Of a stretch of DNA of 50,753 nucleotides, positions 1 to 8,871 are shown one piece after another. The stretch covers positions 1 to 50,753 of the forward strand of contig CAKSJL010000003.1 in the NCBI GenBank assembly GCA_934463345.1, in the 5' to 3' direction. Both the position numbers and the translations under genes were made by a program. Position 1 is the stretch's first letter. Each line of letters opens with the position of its first letter. The stretch is from an uncultured Oscillospiraceae bacterium (lineage in GTDB: Bacteria > Bacillota > Clostridia > Oscillospirales > Ruminococcaceae). The notes below the pieces were generated by a model that saw nothing but the letters and a program-made list of their open reading frames with translations, made no database searches and had not been told where the DNA came from.

Positions 1-24
1 GCGACCAAGATTCCTCTTAGTCGC
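1..24 (+). terminator. Hairpin at left edge, probable terminator of an upstream gene
   Basis: The first 24 bases form a 10-bp stem with one mismatch and a TTCC loop, followed by a T-rich stretch. It probably ends a gene lying left of the window. The upstream part is not visible, so this is tentative. Confidence 0.35.
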
Positions 25-122
25 TTTGCATAAATTTTCTTTTGAATCTTTGTCTAACTTTTTGGGGTCAGTTCATTTTCTGTGCGGCTTTTTTATTTTT
101 CGTGAAAATTTTCAAAAACCTA

Positions 123-151
123 TTGACAAGCTGCAAAAAGTGTGGTATTAT
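123..151 (+). promoter_or_regulatory. Sigma-A promoter of the GntR-ABC operon
   Basis: TTGACA (123-128) and TATTAT (146-151) are separated by exactly 17 bp. The pair lies about 50 bp upstream of the first gene of the operon. Confidence 0.75.
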
Positions 152-159
152 ACACTTGT

Positions 160-183
160 GGTTGATTAGTCGAGTAGCTAACC
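160..183. promoter_or_regulatory. Imperfect palindrome, likely GntR operator
   Basis: A 24-bp imperfect palindrome with GGTT/AACC ends and a CGAG-like centre lies at or just after the expected start site, between the -10 box and the ribosome binding site. YtrA-type regulators usually repress their own operon from such a place. Assignment to the adjacent GntR protein is inference. Confidence 0.4.
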
Positions 184-204
184 ATTTAGGAAGGAGGCAT
201 AAAT

Positions 205-564
205 TTGGATTTTGAAAATGAAAAGCCGATTTTCGTTCAGATTGCTGAAGGTATTGAGGATGCAATTGTAACTGGTGCATTTCCGGAGGAAAGCAGGATT
301 CCCTCGATAACTGAATTTTCGGTAATGTACAAAATTAATCCGGCAACTGCTCTTAAAGGAATAAATATTCTGGTCGAGAGCGGCATTGTTTATAAAAAAA
401 GAGGTGTTGGCATGTTTGTTTCAGAGGGAGCAAAGAAAAAGCTTTCTGATAAGAGGAAAAGCGCTTTTTTTGAAAATTACGTCAGAAAAATGCTTGTTGA
501 GGCAGGCAGACTCGGTATTAAAAAGGAAGAAATAATTGATATGCTGAAAGAGGAGAATGAGTGA
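205..564 (+). CDS. GntR-family (YtrA subfamily) transcriptional regulator
   Basis: This 119-residue DNA-binding repressor has an N-terminal winged helix (about residues 8-75, with the typical sequence ESRIPSITEFSVMYKINPAT) and only a short helical tail. That is the YtrA subfamily layout rather than the longer GntR groups with ligand domains. The start is TTG at 205, placed 7 bases after a strong AAGGAGG. It is the first gene of an operon with an ABC ATPase and a permease, the usual setting for YtrA, which commonly responds to cell-envelope antibiotics. The inducer here is unknown. Its stop overlaps the next start (TGATG). Confidence 0.88.
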   Translation: MDFENEKPIFVQIAEGIEDAIVTGAFPEESRIPSITEFSVMYKINPATALKGINILVESGIVYKKRGVGMFVSEGAKKKLSDKRKSAFFENYVRKMLVEAGRLGIKKEEIIDMLKEENE

Positions 565-1415
565 TGAATTGTATTGAGGTAAAGAATGTTACAAAGACGT
601 TTAAAAGCACCAGGGCGTTAAGCAATGTAAACATCAGGTTTGAGGAAAACAAGATTTATGGTTTGCTCGGAAGAAATGGTGCAGGAAAATCCACACTGCT
701 CAAGATCATTTCAAACAGAATTTTTGCTGATAGCGGAGAAGTTCTGATTGACGGTGAAAATGCCCTTGAAAATGACAGTGCACTTTCAAAAATTTATCTT
801 ATGAGCGAGAGCAATCTTTATCCGCCAAAAATGAAGATTAAAGAAATTTTTAAGTGGACAAAGGAATTTTATCCGAATTTTGATATGGAATATGCGATGA
901 AGCTTTCGGAAGCGTTTAATCTGAATGTCAGAAAAAACACGAAATCACTTTCCACCGGATATAATTCAATTTTCAAAATAATAATTGCACTTTCGGTAAA
1001 CACACCATACGTTTTTCTGGATGAGCCTGTTCTTGGACTTGACGCAAATCATCGAGACCTGTTCTATCGTTTTCTGATAGAAAAATATGCTGAAAATCCG
1101 TTTTGCTGTGTTATTTCAACACATCTTATCGAGGAGGTTTCAACAGTTATCGAGGACGTTATTATTATCAAGAATGGTGAAGTAATAAAGGATCAGACGA
1201 GGGATTCGCTCCTTGCGCTTGGCTTTACAGTTTCCGGCGCAGCCGAAGCCGTTGACAGGTTTATAGAAGGTAAGCAGGTTATAGGCAGCGATACGATAGG
1301 CGGATTGAAATCAGCCTACATAATCGGAAACATCGACAGGGACAATATTCCTGAAGGAATTGAGATATCAGCACTTGATTTACAGAAGCTGTTTGTTCAG
1401 CTTACAAATTCATGA
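564..1415 (+). CDS. ABC transporter ATP-binding protein (YtrB/BcrA-like)
   Basis: The ATPase subunit should drive the adjacent permease. It shows Walker A GRNGAGKST (residues 36-44), a degenerate signature LSTGYN (129-134) in place of LSGGQ, Walker B YVFLDEP (149-155) and the H-loop histidine in STHL (about 187). The C-terminal 70 residues are a variable accessory domain. ATG 564 overlaps the GntR stop and sits 8 bases from AGGAG; GTG 561 is possible but less well spaced. The degenerate signature motif is seen in YtrB-type ATPases linked to GntR regulators. Function is probably lipid, peptide or antibiotic export or detoxification; the substrate cannot be told from sequence. Confidence 0.88.
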   Translation: MNCIEVKNVTKTFKSTRALSNVNIRFEENKIYGLLGRNGAGKSTLLKIISNRIFADSGEVLIDGENALENDSALSKIYLMSESNLYPPKMKIKEIFKWTKEFYPNFDMEYAMKLSEAFNLNVRKNTKSLSTGYNSIFKIIIALSVNTPYVFLDEPVLGLDANHRDLFYRFLIEKYAENPFCCVISTHLIEEVSTVIEDVIIIKNGEVIKDQTRDSLLALGFTVSGAAEAVDRFIEGKQVIGSDTIGGLKSAYIIGNIDRDNIPEGIEISALDLQKLFVQLTNS

Positions 1416-1431
1416 TTAGGAGAAAAGGGTT

Positions 1432-2166
1432 ATGAAAATGAAAAGTACAATAAAATATCTGTTTTGCGGTATGATTAAATCCTACGCAATATACGGAATA
1501 ATAATAGTTGTGATTATGAACATTGCTTTTATTATAAGCGCTTCAACAGGCAGCAGCGGTGTTCTTGGCGGAATTGATTTTGCAACTGTAATATTCTTAA
1601 TTATTCTTGGAATATCAAGTAATCAGGAAAATATGGGCATGGCTGTTCAGAACGGGGTTTCAAGAAGGACATTTTATTTAAGCACTGGTATTGTATTTTT
1701 AATAATAGCAGCTGTTTGTTCAGCGGGTGATACTCTTATGAGCGGAATAGGACATATGTACTCCAGTCTGGCTGACGGTTTCAATTATCAGTCAAGCTAC
1801 GAACAGGCATATCTGATAAGCGGAAATATGAATGCTGGCGGCTATCTAAAGGAGTTTATAACACAGTTCACAAATAATACTTTTGCGGTTACAGGCGGAT
1901 TCCTTATAGCAGCAATTTTTACTAAAATGAGTAAAGTGCTTCGTATCGTAACAGCAGCGGTTGTTTATGTTGTTGTGTTTATAATTATTCCGATTATTGA
2001 CGCTGTAGAATTTAAAATGGCGTTATCAAGAAAAATCGCAGAATTTATATCCTGGATAGGTAAAAGTTTCGTAAACCTTTCAATTACAAATGTTATAGGA
2101 GCTGTTTTGGTATTTGCGCTTTCATTTGTTTTTGTAAGACGTGCAAAAATAGCAGACAGAAAGTAA
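1432..2166 (+). CDS. ABC transporter permease (membrane subunit)
   Basis: This 244-residue hydrophobic protein has about six predicted membrane segments, including one near residues 18-35, a pair around 48-95 and three in the C-terminal half, with a short basic tail. It begins 17 bp after the ATPase gene behind a GGAGAA ribosome binding site and is last in the GntR-ABC operon, so it is most simply the membrane partner of that ATPase. It shows no strong family motif by eye and could be a fast-evolving ABC-2-like permease. A strong terminator follows. Confidence 0.72.
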   Translation: MKMKSTIKYLFCGMIKSYAIYGIIIVVIMNIAFIISASTGSSGVLGGIDFATVIFLIILGISSNQENMGMAVQNGVSRRTFYLSTGIVFLIIAAVCSAGDTLMSGIGHMYSSLADGFNYQSSYEQAYLISGNMNAGGYLKEFITQFTNNTFAVTGGFLIAAIFTKMSKVLRIVTAAVVYVVVFIIIPIIDAVEFKMALSRKIAEFISWIGKSFVNLSITNVIGAVLVFALSFVFVRRAKIADRK

Positions 2167-2194
2167 AAAAACTATTATCAGAAAATACAGCAAT

Positions 2195-2228
2195 AAAGGG
2201 TCGCTTTCTCTTGTGAAGCGACCCTTTT
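2195..2228. terminator. Bidirectional Rho-independent terminator
   Basis: A perfect 12-bp stem (2195-2206 with 2216-2227) has a 9-base loop. It carries AAA on one flank and TTTT on the other, so it can serve both the ABC operon and the convergent radical SAM gene. Confidence 0.85.
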
Positions 2229-2248
2229 GCTGTGTATGCAACGAAATA

Positions 2249-2860
2249 TTATTTTTCATATTTCCTGACTCTGAGCTTTATTCCAAGCTTATCAGCCATT
2301 TCCTGCGACGCCTTTATCTGTTCGTCTCCTATGACATCAACAACCGAAAATACTATATTTTTAACGTACTTTTTGCAGTCTGATGCAAACTTCTGCATTG
2401 CTTCATACGATTTTTCACCGAATTTAGGACGTGTTACTTTAAGATATTCTTCACGAGTTCCAGCATTAAGACTGACAGACACAGTGTCTACTAACCCCTC
2501 AAGCATGTATGCTGTCGGCTTTGAGTGTATCAGATCTGAAAGACCGTTTGTATTGATTCTTATTGAAGGGCCGTTATTTTCCTTTATAAAACGTGCAGTT
2601 TCAGCAAGAACCTCAATTCTTTCGGTTGGTTCGCCATATCCGCAGTAAACAATTTCATTGTACTTTTTGTAGTCAGCGTTTTTCAGAGCGTCAATAATTT
2701 CCTCTGCTGTAGGTTCATGTTCAAGCCAGAGACTGTCTGAGCCATAAGCGCCGTCTGCGTTTTGTCTTATGCAGAATGTACAGCTGCATGGACATTTATT
2801 TGTAATATTTACATAAAGATTGTTTCCGACTTCATATACAATAGTCATTGCTTTTTTCAT
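2249..2860 (-). CDS. Radical SAM protein, TatD-associated type
   Basis: This short radical SAM enzyme of 203 residues has the CX3CX2C cluster motif at Cys23, Cys27 and Cys30 within NKCPCSCTFC, followed by the GYGEPTER glycine-rich SAM contact and a partial TIM barrel. Length and the opening NLYVNITNKCPC match the family annotated as TatD family-associated radical SAM proteins, whose reaction is unknown. No tatD gene lies next to it here. The start is ATG 2860 behind GGAGAAAAAACA. It is downstream of the yfhO-like gene on the same strand with a 60-bp gap. Confidence 0.72.
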   Translation of the reverse strand: MKKAMTIVYEVGNNLYVNITNKCPCSCTFCIRQNADGAYGSDSLWLEHEPTAEEIIDALKNADYKKYNEIVYCGYGEPTERIEVLAETARFIKENNGPSIRINTNGLSDLIHSKPTAYMLEGLVDTVSVSLNAGTREEYLKVTRPKFGEKSYEAMQKFASDCKKYVKNIVFSVVDVIGDEQIKASQEMADKLGIKLRVRKYEK

Positions 2861-2888
2861 TGTTTTTTCTCCTTGTCTGTATGCAGAC

Positions 2889-2910
2889 AGGACGCCCAGC
2901 CGGACGTCCT
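2889..2910 (-). terminator. Weak hairpin between yfhO-like and radical SAM genes
   Basis: AGGACG (2889-2894) pairs with CGTCCT (2905-2910). There is little T-run on the minus strand, so termination would be partial at best. Confidence 0.3.
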
Positions 2911-2921
2911 TGTCATTGTAT

Positions 2922-5801
2922 TTATCTTCTTCCGCCCTTTGCTTTTTTTACTGCTTCGGGGTGTTTTTCATTGTATCTTGCAATCAGTATTTTATTGTGC
3001 TTTTTGTCGTAAAGGTAAAATACAACAATGCAGCCGATACCGATTATAAGCGTAACATATCCGAGCTTCATTCCCGGCGGATAATATGTCATTTCAACAG
3101 TGTGTGTTCCTGCTGAAACCGGAACGCCGATAAGCGCCTGTGCAATCTCATAAGGCTCAACCTTTTCTCCGTCAACCTTGATTGTCCAGCCCGGTTCATA
3201 CGGAATGCTTGTCAGCATTATCTGTCCATTGTCAGCTGTTATAGTACCCTCAAGGTGATTTCCGCTGGCTTCTGTAATGTTCCATGGATGCTGTTTAAGA
3301 GTGTTGATGGATTCTGCGAGAAGATTTTCATCAAGCTGATAGAAAAGAAAGTTCCTTACTATTGTGTATTCATTTGCAACAGTCATTCTGAGGTTTATTG
3401 TTGTGCCAGGCTCAAATGAACCGAGACAGAGCGTTGAATAGTCATGATTTTCAAAGTATGTTCCTACAAACTCATGATTTTTATATGCACCCGTTTCGTC
3501 CTGTTCAGTGCTGAGCCAGAGGTTAACCTGCTTCTGATTGTCAGTCTTGAAGTACATATATACAGGCTCGCTTGAATTTACCGGGATAAACATGTCAACT
3601 GTCGGGTCGCCGTCAGCAGCAGCCTGGTACATTATCTGATCGCCGTAAGCTGAGGCTGTTACGTTGTTGAGTACAAATGAGTTCGGGTCAACATCTATTT
3701 TTTTGAAGTACTCGTTGTATGAGTTAAACTGACCAGTTCCAAAATCGATACTTGTGTTGCCGGAAATGGTGCTTAGGAAAATATTCTGGCTGTTAAAGGT
3801 ATCGTCGTTTCCGAATACGCCTATATTTCTGATATTTTCATCAGCTGCAAAGCCAATAGGGAGCGCATATGGATTTTCATAAACGTCAATAACCTGATTC
3901 TTGTCGTCATTGTCAGTGTATTCATAAGAGAACACCAGCTTGTATGCAGCATCGGCAATACGCTTATAATTGTTGTCCTCACCGTTTTTATTCTTTTCAA
4001 TATCTTCCTTTGAATTTCTATCCATTACATATTTTATGCCCATAATGGAGTCTATCAGAGGATTTCCGCCATTATAGCTTGATTCAAATGTGCTCTTGTA
4101 ATAACCCATAGCCTCAAGGAAGTTAAGTGTTTTAGCGTTCATGACAGAGCTTGAATGACTGAGTCCTCTCAGACCAAGTGCCTGATTGTCGTTAACCATT
4201 CTCTGAAATGTCTTTTCTGCACGATAAAATCCGGTATCATAATCGTAGAGCTTCTGTGTTACCTCACGTCCGTTGTCAATGAAGTTATACCATGTTGAGC
4301 GTTTTGAATATATAATTTCCTTATCCTCGGCTTTAAGTGTGTCAACGCAGTTGTAGAGCAGCTCTCCGCAGGAAAGAGTCAGTATAAGAACAGGAGCTAT
4401 GAATTTAACAAGACGTTCTTTTTTGGTGAAAAGGTATATACATCCGCAGTAAACGGCAACAAGTGCAATACATATCCACACGTCTCTGGAGGAAATATAG
4501 TCAACCTTTCTGAGCAGTGTTATTATAAGGAATACAACAAAACCTGCAAGCGTTCCGATTATTGCGACAGGCTTTATACCTTTCAGGTTTTTAAATGCTT
4601 CGGCAGCCATGCACAGCAGAACGAACGACAGTGTAAACGAGTATCTGAAAGGCAGCCAGTTTGGCATCTGGAAACCATGCCATACCATGTCTATAGGTCT
4701 TATGTACATGCATACAGCGAGAACCACAGCCATGAATGCAAAGCCGATTTTTTTAAGCTTGTCTATTTCCTTGTTTAAGAAGAAAAGCGGAATAAGTACA
4801 ACTGTAAAAATTCCACAGTATATCTCAGGATGTCCCTGTACATTTACAGAGTCATACTGTGCAACCATAAGCTGCGGGAAGAAATCAAGCCATTTGAACT
4901 GAGTTTTAAATGAGAAGTCAGGCTCTGTAAAGTCAAATTTACCAAGCTTTAAGGCATTGTAAATTGGAATTATCATGAATGCCGCACAGCAGAGTGCAAC
5001 TGCTGACGAGAGGAGTATTCTTAAAAACGACTTCCATATTGAATAAAGACGGTTCTTTTTTGAAGCGTCCTTACAGCCGAAAAGGACATAATAAAGGTAG
5101 TAAAGCGCCGCAAATATGCATATCATGTAGCCGATATAGAAGTTTGCGACCATCATAATTGCGAGCGGAATTATAAAATTGAGCTTTCTGCCATCGTCTA
5201 CGAGATATTCAACGCCTAAGATTATAAGCGGAAGGAACACAAGACCATCCAGCCACATAGGGTCGATAAGCTGTATTACAGCGTAGGCGCAGAGTGAATA
5301 CAGAGTAGAAAAGACAAGCGACTGAACCGGTGAGAGTTTTTTTGACTTTTGCAGATAGTAGCAAAAGGTTATTCCGGCGCAGCCAAGCTTTGTAAGCTGC
5401 ATGATCATAAGGCTTCCGAGAAGCATAGTCCTCGGCAACAGTATCGGAATAAGCGTAAACGGACTTGCAAGATAATAGCCTATAACGCCGGCATAGCCAC
5501 CCGAAAGGTTTCTCGACCAGTTATACAGCATGCTGTCATCGCCGTTCCAGAATGCGTCCCGTATTGCCTCAAAGTAGTATACATACTGACCGTTTAAGTC
5601 AAGAACAAGAACGCAGTTGTCACCAAAAGGATATACCTTGAATATAACGTATGCAGCATACATTATGACTACAGGTATCAGGAATGCTAAAAGATAAATT
5701 TTGTTTCTGAAGGCCCAGTCACGCAGAAAAAACAGAAAGCCTTTAAATTTTCCGTTTTGTGCGGTTTCAGCCTGAACCTTGATTTCTGCTGAATCAGACA
5801 T
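2922..5801 (-). CDS. YfhO-family multi-spanning membrane protein
   Basis: This large protein of 959 residues has a short hydrophilic N-terminus, about a dozen membrane segments in the first 520 residues, a long extracellular beta-rich region (about 540-900), one last membrane helix and a basic tail. That architecture and phrases such as DLNGQYVYYF and the closing YEPGWTIKVDGEKV match the YfhO/GT-C-like family, which in Bacillus and Listeria glycosylates lipoteichoic acid or related polymers using lipid-linked sugars. The substrate here is inferred only. The start is ATG behind AGGAGG. It has its own promoter (5875-5903). Confidence 0.85.
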   Translation of the reverse strand: MSDSAEIKVQAETAQNGKFKGFLFFLRDWAFRNKIYLLAFLIPVVIMYAAYVIFKVYPFGDNCVLVLDLNGQYVYYFEAIRDAFWNGDDSMLYNWSRNLSGGYAGVIGYYLASPFTLIPILLPRTMLLGSLMIMQLTKLGCAGITFCYYLQKSKKLSPVQSLVFSTLYSLCAYAVIQLIDPMWLDGLVFLPLIILGVEYLVDDGRKLNFIIPLAIMMVANFYIGYMICIFAALYYLYYVLFGCKDASKKNRLYSIWKSFLRILLSSAVALCCAAFMIIPIYNALKLGKFDFTEPDFSFKTQFKWLDFFPQLMVAQYDSVNVQGHPEIYCGIFTVVLIPLFFLNKEIDKLKKIGFAFMAVVLAVCMYIRPIDMVWHGFQMPNWLPFRYSFTLSFVLLCMAAEAFKNLKGIKPVAIIGTLAGFVVFLIITLLRKVDYISSRDVWICIALVAVYCGCIYLFTKKERLVKFIAPVLILTLSCGELLYNCVDTLKAEDKEIIYSKRSTWYNFIDNGREVTQKLYDYDTGFYRAEKTFQRMVNDNQALGLRGLSHSSSVMNAKTLNFLEAMGYYKSTFESSYNGGNPLIDSIMGIKYVMDRNSKEDIEKNKNGEDNNYKRIADAAYKLVFSYEYTDNDDKNQVIDVYENPYALPIGFAADENIRNIGVFGNDDTFNSQNIFLSTISGNTSIDFGTGQFNSYNEYFKKIDVDPNSFVLNNVTASAYGDQIMYQAAADGDPTVDMFIPVNSSEPVYMYFKTDNQKQVNLWLSTEQDETGAYKNHEFVGTYFENHDYSTLCLGSFEPGTTINLRMTVANEYTIVRNFLFYQLDENLLAESINTLKQHPWNITEASGNHLEGTITADNGQIMLTSIPYEPGWTIKVDGEKVEPYEIAQALIGVPVSAGTHTVEMTYYPPGMKLGYVTLIIGIGCIVVFYLYDKKHNKILIARYNEKHPEAVKKAKGGRR

Positions 5802-5874
5802 TGATTTCCTCCTTGTATTTCATTTGGGTATTGTAGCAGTACAATAGTCCCTGATTATGCAGTGTTGCCTTAAT

Positions 5875-5903
5875 ATTATACAATATTTTATTAACTTTTA
5901 CAA
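5875..5903 (-). promoter_or_regulatory. Promoter of the YfhO-like gene
   Basis: On the minus strand TTGTAA (5898-5903) and TATAAT (5875-5880) are 17 bp apart. The -35 box sits only a few bases from the stop codon of the upstream gene. Confidence 0.6.
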
Positions 5904-5906
5904 TAG

Positions 5907-6587
5907 TTAAGATTCATTTTTCACAATGTTTTCTATTATTCTGACAGTTTCCGATGCAGAAAGCTCTATAAATGAAAAAATTCTGTCGGGATTCATGTAT
6001 AAAGCGGGTTCAAAGGTATTTTTACCGGAAAAATAATTGTCATCAATCCATTTTACGGTTGATTTTATTTCATCAGCTGAAACAAATCCGTTTATGTTGC
6101 AATTTTGCCCTTTTTCAGCCGTTCTGACCGGATCGTGTGTAAAATGATAATTTTTTGCGGTAAAGCTGTCGCTCCAGTTAAGTTCCCTCATCATAAAGCC
6201 GAAAAATGCGCTGTCACGCTGAGAAATCCCATATTTCTGCGCCTCTGTGACGCATCCCTCACGAATTGTTCTGATAAACATTTCGTCAGTTACAAGGTGC
6301 GAAAGGTATCCGAGGTAAAGTTCCTGTTTGTCACCTTTTTGGCAGTAATGTTCAACAAACTTGTTCATCCTTTTATGAAAAAGGGAAATCATTTCCTCCC
6401 TTAGAAAGTCCCAGTCCGAAATGCCGTCACGAAGATGAGTATGCTTTTTCATAAGTCTGTTGTAGTCCTTTCGTGCATGAACGCAGTCAGGGGCAATATT
6501 TCCGGCAAAGAAGAGCGAAGGCTCTTTTATTTTGAGCATTTCGGCTGCTCTGTCTGCAACAGCAAGATGCATTACAACTCCAGCCAT
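5907..6587 (-). CDS. Zinc-dependent phospholipase C-like protein
   Basis: The 226-residue protein resembles the zinc-dependent phospholipase C family. It has an early VMHLAVADRAAEML helix, a GNIAPDCVHAR metal-site segment, a KHTHLRDG histidine cluster and a LGYLSHLVTDE helix with His/Asp ligands. No signal peptide is visible, unlike the secreted clostridial toxins, so it is more likely an intracellular metallohydrolase of unknown substrate. ATG at 6587 is preferred because the AGGAGG lies about 8 bases upstream; a GTG at 6596 overlaps that site. It is downstream of rny on the same strand. Confidence 0.7.
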   Translation of the reverse strand: MAGVVMHLAVADRAAEMLKIKEPSLFFAGNIAPDCVHARKDYNRLMKKHTHLRDGISDWDFLREEMISLFHKRMNKFVEHYCQKGDKQELYLGYLSHLVTDEMFIRTIREGCVTEAQKYGISQRDSAFFGFMMRELNWSDSFTAKNYHFTHDPVRTAEKGQNCNINGFVSADEIKSTVKWIDDNYFSGKNTFEPALYMNPDRIFSFIELSASETVRIIENIVKNES

Positions 6588-6616
6588 TGTTTCCACCTCC
6601 TCCGGTCAAAGCAATA

Positions 6617-6638
6617 CCCCTGTGGCAATACACAGGGG
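6617..6638 (-). terminator. Hairpin after rny
   Basis: A perfect 8-bp stem CCCCTGTG/CACAGGGG with a 6-base loop lies directly behind rny. The following minus-strand bases are only moderately T-rich, so read-through to the next gene is possible. Confidence 0.5.
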
Positions 6639-6645
6639 CAATAAA

Positions 6646-8211
6646 TTATTTTGCGTAGTCAACCGCACGGCTTTCACGAATAATATTTACCTTGATCTGT
6701 CCAGGATACTCCATTTCAGACTCAATCTGCTTTGCAATATCTCTTGCAGCGATCACCATTTTTTCATCATTGATAACTTCAGGGCAAACCATTATTCTGA
6801 CTTCACGTCCTGCCTGAATGGCATAGCACTTGTCAACGCCTTCATAGGAACTGCATATTTCCTCAAGCTTTTGCAGACGCTTTATGTAGTTTTCATAATT
6901 TTCACTTCTTGCCGCAGGTCTTGCCGCAGAAATTGCGTCAGCAGCCTGAACGATACAGGCGATAACGGTTCTTGGCTCGACGTCGTTGTGGTGAGCTTCA
7001 ATTGCATGGATAACCTCAGCATTTTCCTTGTACTTGCGGCACACATCAACGCCGATCTGGACATGAGAGCCTTCAATTTCAGCGGTAAGAGCCTTACCGA
7101 TATCATGCAGAAGTCCTGCACGTCTTGCAAGATTAGCGTCAACGCCAAGCTCAGATGCGAGTATACCGGAAAGTTGAGCCACCTCAATGGAGTGGTTAAG
7201 AACGTTCTGACGGTAGCTCGTTCTGAATTTAAGACGACCGATAAGCTTTACAAGCTCATGGTTCATGCCATGTACATTAGTTTCAAGGACAGCTCTTTCG
7301 CCCTCCTGCTTGATTTTGTACTCAACCTCACGTCTTGCCTTGTCAACCATTTCCTCAATTCGTGTCGGATGGATTCTTCCGTCAGCTATGAGCTTTTCAA
7401 GGGCAATTCTTGCAACCTCACGTCTTACATGGTCGAAACATGAAAGCGTTATAGCCTCCGGAGTATCGTCAATAATAAGGTCAACGCCGGTCAGCGTTTC
7501 AAATGTTCTGATATTTCTTCCCTCACGACCAATAATTCTGCCTTTCATTTCATCGCTTGGAAGAGGGACAACAGAAACAGTTGCCTCTGAAACCTGATCA
7601 GCAGCACATTTTGCGATAGCAAGAGAAATATAGCTTCTTGCCTTTTCTTCACATTCATCCTTTATCTGCTGTTCATATGAAGCGATCTTTACTGCCTTTT
7701 CATGAACAAGATCGCCGTCGAGCATATTAAGGATATATTCCTTTGCCTGATCCTTTGTAAATTCAGATATTCTCTCAAGAATATCCATCTGACTTTTCTT
7801 TATAGAGTCAGCTTCCTTTAATTTTTCGTCTGCGTTTTTGATTTTATTCTGGAGAATTTCTTCCTTGCGCTCCAGGTTGTCATTTTTCTTGTCAAGGGTT
7901 TCTTCCTTCTGCTGTATGCGTCTTTCCTGTCTGGAAACCTCCGAACGTCTGTCTTTGATTTCCTTTTCTGCCTCGGAACGGAGCTTATGTATCTCGTCCT
8001 TGGCTTCAACAAGCGCTTCCTTCTTTTTTGTTTCAGCTTCCTTATCAGCGTCAGCAAGAAGCTTTTCGGCTTCCTTTTCAGCAGAACCCATTATGGATTC
8101 AGCCTGTCTCTGCCTGTAAGCAATACCCTGCTTAAAGCATATAAAGCCTGCCCCGGCTGCGCCTACTATAAATGCCGCTAAACAGCAGATAACCGCAATA
8201 GTAGTACTCAT
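6646..8211 (-). CDS. rny: Ribonuclease Y
   Basis: This membrane-anchored endoribonuclease initiates mRNA decay in Firmicutes. From ATG 8211 it is 521 residues, close to the 520 of Bacillus. Order: one N-terminal membrane helix (about 4-24), a long charged coiled coil (about 30-190), a KH domain with GREGRN, and an HD domain with [10 protein letters not shown] and a second histidine pair EAHHND. GTG at 8220 is an alternative start nearer the GGAGGT; ATG gives the family length. A promoter 340 bases upstream leaves an unusually long structured leader. Confidence 0.96.
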   Translation of the reverse strand: MSTTIAVICCLAAFIVGAAGAGFICFKQGIAYRQRQAESIMGSAEKEAEKLLADADKEAETKKKEALVEAKDEIHKLRSEAEKEIKDRRSEVSRQERRIQQKEETLDKKNDNLERKEEILQNKIKNADEKLKEADSIKKSQMDILERISEFTKDQAKEYILNMLDGDLVHEKAVKIASYEQQIKDECEEKARSYISLAIAKCAADQVSEATVSVVPLPSDEMKGRIIGREGRNIRTFETLTGVDLIIDDTPEAITLSCFDHVRREVARIALEKLIADGRIHPTRIEEMVDKARREVEYKIKQEGERAVLETNVHGMNHELVKLIGRLKFRTSYRQNVLNHSIEVAQLSGILASELGVDANLARRAGLLHDIGKALTAEIEGSHVQIGVDVCRKYKENAEVIHAIEAHHNDVEPRTVIACIVQAADAISAARPAARSENYENYIKRLQKLEEICSSYEGVDKCYAIQAGREVRIMVCPEVINDEKMVIAARDIAKQIESEMEYPGQIKVNIIRESRAVDYAK

Positions 8212-8552
8212 TGCCCGCACATTACCTCCTTTGAAATAGTTATAGAAATTGTACAATAAACTAATTACTCCGGCAGGATAATGTTGCCATAATCTTATTC
8301 ATATTTTTATTTTATCACAGACTGTTTTAAGTCTGTGTTATCCCGTTATATACGGAAACCAGCCCGTCGTGAATCTAATATTAAAGAGTATTGCCGATAC
8401 TGATATCATGATGTTTGTCTATATAAAAAACTATGATTCAGAAGCCTTGGCACATAAGCCACAGCATATAGCCTGTGGTGCTTTTCCCTTAAAGCTTCCT
8501 AATTACAGCCGCATAAAAAGCCGCAGTAATAATTGTGCAAATTAATACAATA
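8212..8552 (-). ncRNA. Long structured leader of rny, or independent small RNA
   Basis: A consensus promoter at 8558-8586 would start RNA near 8551 on the minus strand, giving about 340 untranslated bases before rny. Seen in it: a three-tier hairpin (GAAGC/GCTTC, GCAC/GTGC, CACAG/CTGTG) around 8430-8495, a TGAATC/GATTCA closing stem further down, and a CACAGACT/AGTCTGTG hairpin at 8316-8336. The last has no T-run, so it is not an obvious terminator. No known riboswitch core (T-box, TPP, SAM, cobalamin, c-di-AMP) was recognised. The function is unknown. Confidence 0.4.
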
Positions 8553-8557
8553 CATTT

Positions 8558-8586
8558 ATTTTATACTTTTCTGGGACAAATGTCAA
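8558..8586 (-). promoter_or_regulatory. Strong sigma-A promoter upstream of rny
   Basis: Minus-strand TTGACA (8581-8586) and TAAAAT (8558-8563) have a 17-bp spacer. The stretch from here to 8803 is AT-rich and shows no gene. Confidence 0.65.
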
Positions 8587-8803
8587 GTAATTTTTAGGTT
8601 GCAAGGAACGGTTTTCATTAAAGGATAATATCGCAAAACATGCAGCAGGCGCATTTGCAGTGTAGATTTATATATACTTTTTGTAATATCTCACAAAAAA
8701 ATCATGTAATATAAGATTTGGGATGAGCATATTTTGTGCAATACGCCAAAATGATTTCAGTATATGCAATTGTACTTTTTTATCTTTATTTTTTTCATTC
8801 AGT

Positions 8804-8832
8804 GCATAAACGATCATTTTTAATTCAGAATA
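8804..8832 (+). promoter_or_regulatory. Possible sigma-G (forespore) promoter of spoVAC
   Basis: GCATA (8804-8808), 17 bp, then CAGAATA (8826-8832) resembles the forespore sigma-G boxes (GHATR and CATxxTA, spacing 17-18). It would start RNA about 30 bases before the spoVAC start codon. The match is by eye and imperfect in the -10 box. Confidence 0.35.
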
Positions 8833-8871
8833 TAAATGTATGATAATGTATATGAGAAAGGTGTGATAAAA

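Noticed and set aside
6532-7443. A 303-codon open frame antisense to rny
   Set aside because: Opposite the well-supported RNase Y gene, with cysteine- and serine-rich composition and no family match; a shadow frame.
8316-8336. Terminator inside the rny leader
   Set aside because: The CACAGACT/AGTCTGTG hairpin is followed by an A-rich, not T-rich, stretch on the minus strand.
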